A stretch of DNA of 10,125 bases from Bacteroides ovatus (GTDB lineage Bacteria; Bacteroidota; Bacteroidia; Bacteroidales; Bacteroidaceae): NCBI GenBank assembly GCA_030844565.1, contig JAUUNK010000181.1, forward strand, positions 1 through 10,125, written 5' to 3'. Of the stretch, positions 1-8,900 are shown in pieces. The notes under the pieces are model-generated. The model was not told where the DNA came from, ran no database searches, and saw only the letters and a list, made by a program, of their open reading frames with translations. Each line of letters opens with the position of its first letter. The stretch's first letter is position 1. The position numbers and the translations under genes are program-made.

Positions 1-2506
1 GAGGAGTGACATTATAATTCCATGTTCCATATTGCTCGATTTGTACGTTATCCACCGGTTCGAAGAATCCCCACCATTCAAAGAAATCCGTTAGATTCTG
101 GTTGGCGGCTTTACTTGCCATTTTAGCAAATAAGAGTTGTCCTGCGCCGGGGTCCGATTCAGTGATACGGTTTTCGCGAAGCAGCTTAAATAGCGTTTGC
201 CAGAAATCTTTCTTGTATCCGCAACGGTGATAGTAGTTCCACAATTGCCAGTTCATGCGCATGTGTATTTCTGTATCTTCGTTTTGATGAGTGGCAGCTC
301 CCATGTTATACCATGCTTGCTTGTTCACACACCGGGCAGTTGCCAATGCGCTAAGTTCACTTCCTCTTGAACAATACTTTCCTAACTTATAGAGAATGTA
401 ATTGGAGAAGAGGTTGTTGGACGATTCCGTACAGCCCGGCCAGTTGATAGCTTGCTGGTGGATGTGCCCTATTTCGTGGGCGGGGCCCCAGGCATTGTCT
501 TTGGCTGCCATCACATTATCTTTCAGTAGGATATTGTCCAGATAAGTATATACAAATGCTATCCGGTAGTCCGAAGCCCACATATAACTGCCTTCGGGAG
601 AAATGGCGAAAAGATGATTGTTCACTTGGCTGGGGCGTACATCCTCGATACCCATCAATTCTTGTTGCCATCCGATAATGTCGTCCCATAGCCCGATAGC
701 GGAAAGTATGTCTTCGGGTACGGCTTTTTTCATCTTGTCCGTATGGAAGTAGAACATGATTTTTTCTCCTCGTACACAGAAGTATTTATAAGTTGCTTTG
801 GCAATCAGTTCTTGATATTTAGCATTGGTCTTATGTTCCTTTACGTCGAAGAAGCCGTTTACCGTTCCGCTTTCCAGAGGTATATGTACTTTGATAGGTT
901 GGGGTTGAGTACTTATATCAGTGTTATACATAATGAACAGCATGCCACCTTGGTTAAAGGTGATTTTGTTAATACCTTCTTTTAAAAAATGGCTTTCTCC
1001 ACTGGCGGCTGTTTGCTTGAAGGTGGTTCCGTCGGAGGACGTTTCTTCTTCACCGATGCTTTGGATGCTGATGGATTGGCCGTGAGTGTCGCCCACCAAT
1101 ATGATGACTTCTTCACCGTTTGCCACATAAATACCTGTCGGATTGTCTAAGTCACTATATTTTTTTGTCATCAGCTTATCTGCCCATTCCGCTACATTGC
1201 TGTAGGCTTCGTATTCGCGCATACGGAATTCTTTTTCCCATGCGTCGTAAGTATTGTTTTTTAATTGAGTGGCGATATTGGCAAAATAACCGGGCAGATT
1301 GTTAATTTGTTCCATAGTCGCGCCATCTTTCAATTCGCAACAGGTTAAGTCTTCGAATACTTCCAGCAGTTGGGATTCCAGTTCGTTGGCTCCTTCCCGC
1401 TTTTTGAAGAATTCCATTTCGTCGCAACTTACGAAATCACCCAGTCCACTGTGCACCATAAATTTAATCTTTGTTATTCCCAGAAGGCTTTGTGGGAATG
1501 AGATTTTGCTGGCAGCATTCTGCTCTTTGAAATCATAAGAACCATAGAGGGTATATTCCGGAGCACTCTCGGTAGCTACATAGAGGTCGAATTTGCCAAA
1601 GTTTCCATTGCCGCTACGGGTATGATAGATAATATAGTCGATGTTTCTTTCTACGGTGGCGTCTTCAAAGAAATATTCGAGTCTGACGGGGAAGGCTGCC
1701 TTTTGCTGCCAGGTGGAATGATAGGGATAGGAGTTATTCATTTCTCCATCAAAGGTGCGTTCTATTCCATAGCCTTCTTGGTGGTCGTTATCCTCGCCGC
1801 GAGTGGGAACCACTTTGGTATCTCCTTCTACTTCCACATCGTCCTTGTTCACTTCCCTGGCTTTTTGTTGTACAGTACATTGTGCGGTCAAGGACGCTTC
1901 ATCATGGACATAGGTATAGGTAAAGATACAAGTACGTGCTGAATATTGTGTATTTGCTGTGGCGGTATAGGTGTATTCGCGGTCGGTCAGTGCACGAGTT
2001 TGGGGAGATTCGGTAATCCAGTCTGTATCTTCTGATTTAGTGATGGTGTATTCTACGTTGGAGGTCACAGTGATGTTTACTGTTCCTCCGCCGGGTTCTA
2101 CGGACAGGTTGGCGTTCTTTACCAGAATGGCAGGGCCATATCCCAGTTGACGTACGGTAATAGTATAGTTCTGAATCTTTGATTTTACGTTTATGGTTGC
2201 TGTACGTATTTCCGGCTCTTCGCTTTCGTATACAAAAATGGTGATGCCTTTCGTATTATAAGCTTGCGAAGCAAGACACCATTCGGGAGCAGATGAGGTG
2301 ACGCTCCATTCGTCGTTAGAGAGTTGGGTGGTAACCGGAATGGTTATCGTACCTTTCTCTTTTGTAAAATCCTGATTGAGGTCATTTTCATTGATTAAGA
2401 AATCTGTAGCCAATGCCGGGTCATCGGATGAATCATCGCTACAAGCAAGGGCGACGGTGGAGAATAATCCGATAGACAGGATTAAAAGAAGATGATAGAA
2501 TTTCAT
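1..2506 (-). CDS. M60-like zinc metallopeptidase lipoprotein with tandem BACON and F5/8-like domains (C-terminus cut by window edge)
   Basis: Probable surface O-glycopeptidase cutting mucin-type glycoproteins. The frame is open from ATG at 2506 to the left edge: 835 codons, no stop reached. A lipoprotein signal peptide ends in the lipobox ALAC (Cys22), followed by acidic SDDSSDD, a Bacteroidota surface-export pattern. Two BACON-like beta domains follow (about 35-122 with W67/W76, and 127-217 with W163), then a galactose-binding-like F5/8 domain (about 228-370), a helical linker, and the M60-like domain from about 453 (PTGIYVANGEE). The zinc site is complete: HEIGH at 677-681, with E694 as likely third ligand, fitting the family pattern HExxH-x(8-28)-E. 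It is the last PUL gene in the window, 83 nt after the DUF1735 gene and behind a terminator. Known relatives (the BT4244 type) recognise GalNAc-based O-glycans on Ser/Thr; the substrate here is inferred. The family is clear; the missing tail cannot be sized. Confidence 0.9.
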   Translation of the reverse strand, partial: MKFYHLLLILSIGLFSTVALACSDDSSDDPALATDFLINENDLNQDFTKEKGTITIPVTTQLSNDEWSVTSSAPEWCLASQAYNTKGITIFVYESEEPEIRTATINVKSKIQNYTITVRQLGYGPAILVKNANLSVEPGGGTVNITVTSNVEYTITKSEDTDWITESPQTRALTDREYTYTATANTQYSARTCIFTYTYVHDEASLTAQCTVQQKAREVNKDDVEVEGDTKVVPTRGEDNDHQEGYGIERTFDGEMNNSYPYHSTWQQKAAFPVRLEYFFEDATVERNIDYIIYHTRSGNGNFGKFDLYVATESAPEYTLYGSYDFKEQNAASKISFPQSLLGITKIKFMVHSGLGDFVSCDEMEFFKKREGANELESQLLEVFEDLTCCELKDGATMEQINNLPGYFANIATQLKNNTYDAWEKEFRMREYEAYSNVAEWADKLMTKKYSDLDNPTGIYVANGEEVIILVGDTHGQSISIQSIGEEETSSDGTTFKQTAASGESHFLKEGINKITFNQGGMLFIMYNTDISTQPQPIKVHIPLESGTVNGFFDVKEHKTNAKYQELIAKATYKYFCVRGEKIMFYFHTDKMKKAVPEDILSAIGLWDDIIGWQQELMGIEDVRPSQVNNHLFAISPEGSYMWASDYRIAFVYTYLDNILLKDNVMAAKDNAWGPAHEIGHIHQQAINWPGCTESSNNLFSNYILYKLGKYCSRGSELSALATARCVNKQAWYNMGAATHQNEDTEIHMRMNWQLWNYYHRCGYKKDFWQTLFKLLRENRITESDPGAGQLLFAKMASKAANQNLTDFFEWWGFFEPVDNVQIEQYGTWNYNVTP

Positions 2507-2528
2507 GGTTTTAATTTCTAAGGTGGTG

Positions 2529-2564
2529 AAAAAAAGAACCCTGCCCGGCTGGGCAGGGGCTCTT
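2529..2564 (-). terminator. Intrinsic (rho-independent) terminator upstream of the M60 gene
   Basis: On the minus strand a perfect 8-bp GC-rich stem (CCCTGCCC at 2558-2551, loop AGCC, GGGCAGGG at 2546-2539) is followed by TTC and seven T residues (2535-2529). The stem can be lengthened by four more pairs (2561-2564 with 2537-2534) across a small internal loop, which would use part of the T tract. It starts 31 nt after the stop of the DUF1735 gene and ends 22 nt before the peptidase ATG. Its direction matches gene transcription, so it either ends the upstream unit or attenuates read-through into the peptidase gene. Confidence 0.85.
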
Positions 2565-2589
2565 ACAATTACAAGTCAAAGAAGTCGTA

Positions 2590-3969
2590 TTATTGTCCGT
2601 ATAGACTGAGTTCGTGCAAGTTGAAGTATGCCGAACTTCCGGCTCCTTCGGTGGTCAAACTACCGGCAGCGCTCTGAACCACTGCAAAGCGGAAGTAAGT
2701 GAAGGGGGATTGAGCTTTGAATATATTAGAAATATATTCTTGGTTTCCTTCTGTCGGCAATCCGTTGCTTACGGTAGACAGCTTAGTCCACTCGGTTCCG
2801 TTATTACTTGTATATAAGTCGATTACTTTGGGAGCTCCGTTTCCATTAGAAACTCTTGTCCAATAATCGAACATAATAAAGGTAACAGGAGTATTAAGGT
2901 GGACGTCAATGTAATGTCCGTAGACCGGATCATATTTTCCTTCTGCATAATCACTGTGATAGTATCCGCCGCCTGTAAGGTCTCCGTCAATAAGCCCGGC
3001 AAGTCCGGCTCCATCTCCGTATGCGTCGCTGACAGTTGCATTCGCAGAAAGCATGCTTACTGTCAGTTCCAGTTGAGGCGGCATATAGCTAACTCCTGCC
3101 AGATATACGTTTTTCGTCTGGTCGATTTCAAAGCCATTTTGGCTGCATTCTGCCAGTTCAATAGGTAGGATATAATCTCCCATATCCAGTGCAGACCGAT
3201 TGATGGTCAACACTGCGTTCACGGTGTTGGTTCCGGCGGCAAAACTATAAGTGTCTTCCAGTGTGTAGCTACCCACGGGTAACAGGCTGTAATTGGTTTC
3301 GTTTTTCTTGTTATATTCGTCGAGCAAACTTTGGTTTACAGCAATCTTACAATCAAAATTCCATTTATTGCTAAGAGGCATGGTGATGGGGATGTTGACA
3401 GTAATCTGGTCGGGGCTACTGGCGGAAAGCTGTGTCAGCACGTACCCCGTCTGGGCGAAATAGATAGTAGGAGTAACGATGTTCGGTTTCACGAAAACCA
3501 CGTTCTTCTTCTCATTGACTGTTTTAGAAGAAGTGAGCACCAAGGGGACTACGTATTCAGCCGGCGAAAGAGCATTGATTTTATCGGCATCCATGTTCAC
3601 CGTGAGAGTTTTGTACAGTTCGTTTCCAGAAAAACTCATATTCAGGTCGCCTTCCAACGCGTAGCAGGTGGAGGGAAGTTGTGTATATTTCGTGCCGTTT
3701 TCTCCGTTATAGATTTGCAATTGGCTCTCGTCCATTACAGATACTACGGCATCGGACGCTGCCGAATTTTCATTTCCTGCTTTGTACACATACACATTGT
3801 ATGCGGTTAAATCTCCTGTTTTATAGCAGGTGACTGCTTGTTCTCCGCTGTTGGTGAAGTACATGAAGGTGGAGTATTCGTCCAGGAATTCCTCTTTGCC
3901 ATCATCCAGGCATCCACTCAGCACGAAAGAGCTGCAAAATAATGCTGTTAAGATTCTATTTAATTTCAT
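2590..3969 (-). CDS. Surface glycan-binding-type lipoprotein, DUF1735 x2 plus F5/8 type C domain
   Basis: Likely a non-catalytic surface glycan-binding protein, in the position such genes take directly after susD. I chose the ATG at 3969 (459 aa) because it gives a compact lipoprotein signal peptide, MKLNRILTALFC through the lipobox LSGC (Cys20). An in-frame ATG at 3999 would add ten residues unlike a signal peptide. LDDGKEE after Cys20 fits surface export. Two beta modules of DUF1735 (BT_3987-like N-terminal) type follow, about residues 30-155 and 160-290; both contain a segment resembling AEYVVPL or GDYILPIEL near the end. The last 165 or so residues form an F5/8 type C (CBM32-like) domain, with LIDGDLTGGGYYHSDY near its start and FNLHELSLYGQ at the C-terminus. 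It starts 33 nt after the susD-like stop. No catalytic motif is visible. Domain assignment is fairly secure; the ligand is unknown. Confidence 0.85.
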   Translation of the reverse strand: MKLNRILTALFCSSFVLSGCLDDGKEEFLDEYSTFMYFTNSGEQAVTCYKTGDLTAYNVYVYKAGNENSAASDAVVSVMDESQLQIYNGENGTKYTQLPSTCYALEGDLNMSFSGNELYKTLTVNMDADKINALSPAEYVVPLVLTSSKTVNEKKNVVFVKPNIVTPTIYFAQTGYVLTQLSASSPDQITVNIPITMPLSNKWNFDCKIAVNQSLLDEYNKKNETNYSLLPVGSYTLEDTYSFAAGTNTVNAVLTINRSALDMGDYILPIELAECSQNGFEIDQTKNVYLAGVSYMPPQLELTVSMLSANATVSDAYGDGAGLAGLIDGDLTGGGYYHSDYAEGKYDPVYGHYIDVHLNTPVTFIMFDYWTRVSNGNGAPKVIDLYTSNNGTEWTKLSTVSNGLPTEGNQEYISNIFKAQSPFTYFRFAVVQSAAGSLTTEGAGSSAYFNLHELSLYGQ

Positions 3970-4002
3970 ATAAATGCAATTTAAAGGTTGTATTTTCATG
4001 TG

Positions 4003-5943
4003 TTACCATCCGTAGTTCTGTGTCAACAGTTTGTTACGGTCAAGTTCTCTTTGAGAGAATGGATAGAGATAATGATTGGGTTTGAATATGCGTGTTTCGA
4101 ATACTGTTCTTTTCCAGAATCCTTCCGGTGTCTGGCTAGCGTTGGTAGTCGTCAATTCGGCGTTCATACCATACATAGGACCTGCATCGGTCTTTTCGGC
4201 AATCATCCACGTACGTGTGTCAAAGTAACGGTGATTTTCGTAACCCAGTTCCACGCGGCGCTCTTTACGGCACAGTTCGATGAGTTCTTCAATGGTGGCT
4301 GTAGGATATACTTCTGTGATAGAGGGAAGACCTACTCGTGCACGCAATTCGTCCCAATATGTCATGGCAGCCGTATAATATTCACTTGTAACTCCCGTAC
4401 GGCGACATTCGAGTGCAGCTTCAATGAAATTGAGATAGATTTCTCCCAAACGGAAAGTCGGGAAAGTGATGTTACCCCAGTATCCACCCGGAGAACTCAG
4501 TGCATGGTTATAGTAACGAGTGATGATATAACCAGATTTCGGATAGTCATGAGACTTGTTCGAGTTACCGTTCTTGGCAAAACAAATCAGTGTGCAGTCA
4601 GCATTGCTTGTTCCGTGCTGCCAGTAACTGTCGCTCCAGAATACACTCATGTAGAAGCGGGGCTCACGGTCTTTGTACATGGTAGGCCATTTGTATTCGC
4701 TTGCAGCCGGAGCATAGTTCTGCCACTTCTCTTGATAATCCAACTTATTGGATTCCAGTACCCATGTTGTATACGGGTTGTCAAACATCTCTTTTCCTTC
4801 TTCCGTATATCCGGAAGTGGCGTCGATGATAGGATCACCATCGTTGTCATATCCGGTGATGGGATATTTACCGTTGCTCATGGCGTAAGCATCTACTTGT
4901 TGTTGAGTGGGTCCTACACCTCCGTAGGCAGTTCCTGATAATCCGGTGGGAGCTGCGTGCACATTCATCCAATAGCCGCTTTTATAGCCTGACGACCAGA
5001 TGATTTCATCATTCCACGTGACGTGCATTACTCCGCTCCAGCTTGCATAAGGGTCGATGGTTCCGTCTTCCTTTTTCACGGTATACAATTTATAAACGCC
5101 CATGTCTATAACGTCTTTGGCAGCTTTGGCAGCCTCTTTCCATTTGTTGTTGTCTTTGGTCTGAGGGAAAAGGTTAACGCCTGACAATTCGGGGAATTTA
5201 TCGGTAACAGGGTTCTTTACAGAAGAATACAGTGTGTTGCCGTTGAACAGGTCGCGGGCGGAATATAGTTTTAGACGGGAAATAACCGCTAAAGCTGCCC
5301 CTTTGGTGGGCAATCCTTTTTCGTTATCGTTTCTCCACGTATCGGGCAAATTGTCTGCACAATATTGCATTTCGCTGGTTACGTAGTTCACACATTCTTC
5401 CCATGTGTTCCGGGGACGGTCGAACGAAGATGCAGTGAAGTCTACCAGTTCGTCTCCCAACAGATATACCGGTCCATATTGGCGCATCATCAGGAAATAA
5501 TAATAAGCACGTGCCCAACGGGTATACAGTTTCCAGTTGTTTAGCTCATTGGCGTTGGTCAGCGGGTCGGTGCATCTGTCTGCATTTTGCATAAAGATGG
5601 TGCAGGCGCGTATGCCATTATAGAAACTGCCCATCACTTCCCAACCGGAATCGCTCGGAGTCCATGTGCCGAAGTTTAGGTATCTATAACTACTTTCGTT
5701 GTAGGTGACGCTTGCTTCGTCCGAAGCACCTAACCACGGGTTGGCACGCCATTCATCTGCATCGCTAGGGATATAACTCATGGCATTTAAGAAGTATCGC
5801 TGGGTATAGGAACGTTTTTCCCAGATACCGTCGAAGGTCAGTGCCTCATCTTCTTGCCGGTCGAGAAAACTATCACAGGAAGAGGCAAGCATCGCAATTG
5901 CTCCGCAGAACAATATCAAATATTTGTTTATTGAGATTTTCAT
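4003..5943 (-). CDS. susD-like: SusD/RagB-family outer-membrane nutrient-binding lipoprotein
   Basis: Surface lipoprotein that caps the SusC channel and captures glycan for import. I chose ATG at 5943 (646 aa) because MKISINKYLILFC begins a clean signal peptide ending at Cys23 (LASSC). A longer in-frame start at 5985 would add 14 non-signal residues and overlap the SusC gene. Acidic residues after Cys23 (DSFLDRQEDE) fit surface export. The N-terminal SusD-like half has the usual CDSFLD opening and helical repeat character. The C-terminal SusD domain starts near residue 494 (FRLGEIYLNFIEAAL) and includes ELRARVGLP, the conserved RKERRVELGYENHRYFD block, and a final LYPFSQRELDRNKLLTQN ending in YGW, close to the family consensus. 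It lies 19 nt after the SusC stop and is surely cotranscribed with it. Family and full length are secure; the ligand is inferred only from the neighbouring peptidase. Confidence 0.96.
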   Translation of the reverse strand: MKISINKYLILFCGAIAMLASSCDSFLDRQEDEALTFDGIWEKRSYTQRYFLNAMSYIPSDADEWRANPWLGASDEASVTYNESSYRYLNFGTWTPSDSGWEVMGSFYNGIRACTIFMQNADRCTDPLTNANELNNWKLYTRWARAYYYFLMMRQYGPVYLLGDELVDFTASSFDRPRNTWEECVNYVTSEMQYCADNLPDTWRNDNEKGLPTKGAALAVISRLKLYSARDLFNGNTLYSSVKNPVTDKFPELSGVNLFPQTKDNNKWKEAAKAAKDVIDMGVYKLYTVKKEDGTIDPYASWSGVMHVTWNDEIIWSSGYKSGYWMNVHAAPTGLSGTAYGGVGPTQQQVDAYAMSNGKYPITGYDNDGDPIIDATSGYTEEGKEMFDNPYTTWVLESNKLDYQEKWQNYAPAASEYKWPTMYKDREPRFYMSVFWSDSYWQHGTSNADCTLICFAKNGNSNKSHDYPKSGYIITRYYNHALSSPGGYWGNITFPTFRLGEIYLNFIEAALECRRTGVTSEYYTAAMTYWDELRARVGLPSITEVYPTATIEELIELCRKERRVELGYENHRYFDTRTWMIAEKTDAGPMYGMNAELTTTNASQTPEGFWKRTVFETRIFKPNHYLYPFSQRELDRNKLLTQNYGW

Positions 5944-5962
5944 AATATGCACGTTTTTTGAA

Positions 5963-8900
5963 TTAGAAGTTTGCATTAAGACCAATGACTACTGTTGCAT
6001 TGTTCGGATACTTGGAACCGTCGCTGGTATCCAGAAGTTCCGGGTCCCACAATTTAAATTTGCTGAATGTTAGCAGGTTTGTTCCGCTTACATAGAAACG
6101 CAATGATTTAATAAACGTTTTATTGAGTATGTTTTTAGGTAGGGCGTATCCTATTTCCACATTCTTCAGGCGCAGGAAATTGCGGTCACGTAGCCACCAA
6201 GTGGATGTTTGCCCGTTGTTTGTGCTACCGGCTTCGGCGCCATAGCTAAGACGGGGATAAATAGCGGAAGCATTCTGCGCTGCTGTATTGGTGCTTTTCC
6301 ATACCTTATTATATATGTCTTTATATATCGCCGCACGGTCCATATTGCTGCTGGAGAACGGACGCAAAGCTGTACCATCCAGGTAAAGGGAAGTACGTGC
6401 TACTCCATTGAACAGAACGTTAACATCAAAACCTTTCCAATTGGCAGTAATACCAAATCCGTATACCATCTCCGGAAGGTCGGTATAACCGATGGCAATC
6501 CGGTCATACGTGTTGATTACGCCGTCGCCATTTACGTCTTTATATTTAATGTCTCCCACACGGTATTCTCCGAATTCCTGTACCGGGCTGGCATCAATTT
6601 CTTCCTGACTCTGGAATAAACCTAGGGCAACGAGACCTTTACGTTGAGTGGCTCCGTATCTTCCGAAAGGTTTCCCGATGGAGTTCTGATATTTATAAAC
6701 CCAATCCGGTTCATCATTATTGAGCATCTTGTTTCTCGAGAAGGTTGCGTTAGCCCGTGCGGTGAGGAGTACTTTTCCCACTTGTTGTTCATATTCAATG
6801 TTACCGTCGATACCTGATAATTCGGCTTTACCTACGTTTACATTAGGAACGGTGGTGAGCCCTACATAAGCAGGCAGGCTGGCGCGTGTCAGATACATAC
6901 CCTCTCTTTTTTCGTAGAAGTAGTCAGCCTGAATCCGGATTCTATCGAACAGGCGCATTTCCAGACCGATGTTTGTTTTATAAGCTTTTTCCCAACTTGC
7001 CTCAAGGTTTTCCACATCTCCTATGCTTAAACCTGTACCACCGATATTGCCGCTAGCACCGTAGTTCCATGAACCGCCGTCAACGATGGTTGGCATATAA
7101 ATCCATCTCTTGTAAGCACCAATGTCATCGTTACCTACCATACCGTAGGAAGCTTTCAGTTTGAGTTCGTTCACTACGTTTCGTATGGGATTCCAGAATT
7201 TTTCGTTAGAAATCATCCAACCTAAGCTATAGGCAGGGAAGAAACCGAAACGGTGACCCGGAGCAAAGTTCTCGGAACCGGTGTATCCTACGTTGACTTC
7301 GGCAAAATAAGTATCATTGTAGGCATAAGTGATACGACCTGCTAATCCTTGATTCTTATAAGGCAGGGATGCAGTTTGGTTGTTGGCATGCGTATCTTTT
7401 TTAATCTTATGATTATAAAGGAACAAGGCTCCGATACGGTGTTTCTCTCCAATCAGGCGGGTATAGTTCAAGGATGCTTCCATATAAGTGGTGATAGTTC
7501 CTTCACTGGTACGGTTGTAAGATAAAGTTCCGTCTCCAGAGTAAATGGGATCGCCAAATATCAGGTTACCGTCTTCATCTCTTCCTTTAGCATGATATTG
7601 GGTGATTTCTTTAGAACGTATTTGTTGGGTAATGTTAGATGCATCCCAAGAGAATTTGACATTGGCAGTCAGTCCTTCTAATGGCTTCCATATTGCACCC
7701 ATGTCCTGAGTCAATCCGATTAAAGATTGGGAAGAGTTCCAGTTCTTTTCCCTGTAACCGGAATGAGCCAGCAAGTTCCAGGGGTTGTATCCGGATGCGG
7801 CAGAAGGAGCCGAAATCGTTCCGTCCGAGTATTCTTTCGGGAATGAGTTCGGAGAAGTGAGGAAAGTGTACATCCATATATTGTCCGTATCAGCACCCGG
7901 TCCCCAATAGCTTTCGTATATATTAGCCAGGCTAATGTTGAAAGTAGTGGACGGTGTAAGTGAAAAGTCCATGTTGGCACGGAAATTAAATTTGTTGTAA
8001 TGGATGGAAGAGTCGTAGTCGTATAAATTATCTGCTTCCTTGAAGATAGAACCTTCGTTATAGAAACCACCGGAGACGTAGTACTTACAGATATCGCCAC
8101 CACCCGAGACATTCAATGTCACACGCTGATTGGTTGCCATATTTTTATAAAGTTCATCGATCCAATTCACGTTAGGATAAAGGTCCGGGTCGCTACCATT
8201 GCGGTATTTGTCTATTTCTTCCTGGGTGTAGTATTGCGTTCCCTTGGCTTCATTCAGCATCTCAGCCCATTCGGTAGCATTTGCCATTTTCGGCATACGG
8301 GTCGGCATCGTTATACCGGCTTCGGTACGTACAGTGATGACCGGTTTACCGGTGGTCCCCTTTTTAGTAGTAATCAGAATAACGCCGTTTGCACCGCGTG
8401 AACCGTATACGGCAGAAGCTGAAGCATCTTTCAGAATAGAGAAGGAGGCGATGTCATCTACGTCTACCAGGTCGAGCTCACGTTCCACACCGTCTACCAA
8501 TACAAGTGGTGTATTGTTTCCGGTGAAAGACGCAATACCCCGGATGTAGAAGTCGGATGCACTTGCTCTACCCGGTTCGCCGGAACCTGTCATAGAGATG
8601 ACACCTGCCAATTGTCCTGCTAAAGCGTTGGATACCGAGGCACTGGATACTTTCAACTTGGCTGCATCAATGTTGGTGATGGCGCCGATGACACTGGCTT
8701 TCTTCTGTGTGCCATATCCTACAACTACTACTTCGTCCAATGTTTCCGTATCGGGCTCGAGTACTACGTTGATAACGCTATTGTCTGAAATGGCTACTTC
8801 TACTTTTTTATAGCCTAGATAGCTAAATTCGAGTACACCACCAATGCCTTCTATGTTGATAGAATATTTACCGTCAATATCTGTGATAGTACCGGTAGAA

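Noticed and set aside
743..1942. Several short plus-strand frames (61-106 codons) in the left 2.5 kb
   Set aside because: They lie opposite the continuous minus-strand M60-like gene, which runs to the left edge without a stop. None has a recognisable domain.
2539..2558. Hairpin as part of a riboswitch or mobile-element end
   Set aside because: A short GC stem plus T tract is fully explained by an intrinsic terminator. There is no conserved aptamer-like context, no target duplication and no transposase.
3331..3810. 159-codon plus-strand open frame antisense to the DUF1735 gene
   Set aside because: It has no recognisable domain, signal peptide or leader, and is fully contained in the opposite strand of a real gene.
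3988..4938. 316-codon plus-strand open frame antisense to the SusD-like gene
   Set aside because: It lies wholly opposite a well-supported SusD-like gene, is rich in Cys, Phe, Arg and Val without domain structure, and runs against the direction of all genes. It is best explained as a codon-usage shadow.
5944..5962. Regulatory site between the SusC and SusD genes
   Set aside because: The gap is only 19 nt, AT-rich, with no hairpin or promoter-like element; simple cotranscription explains it.
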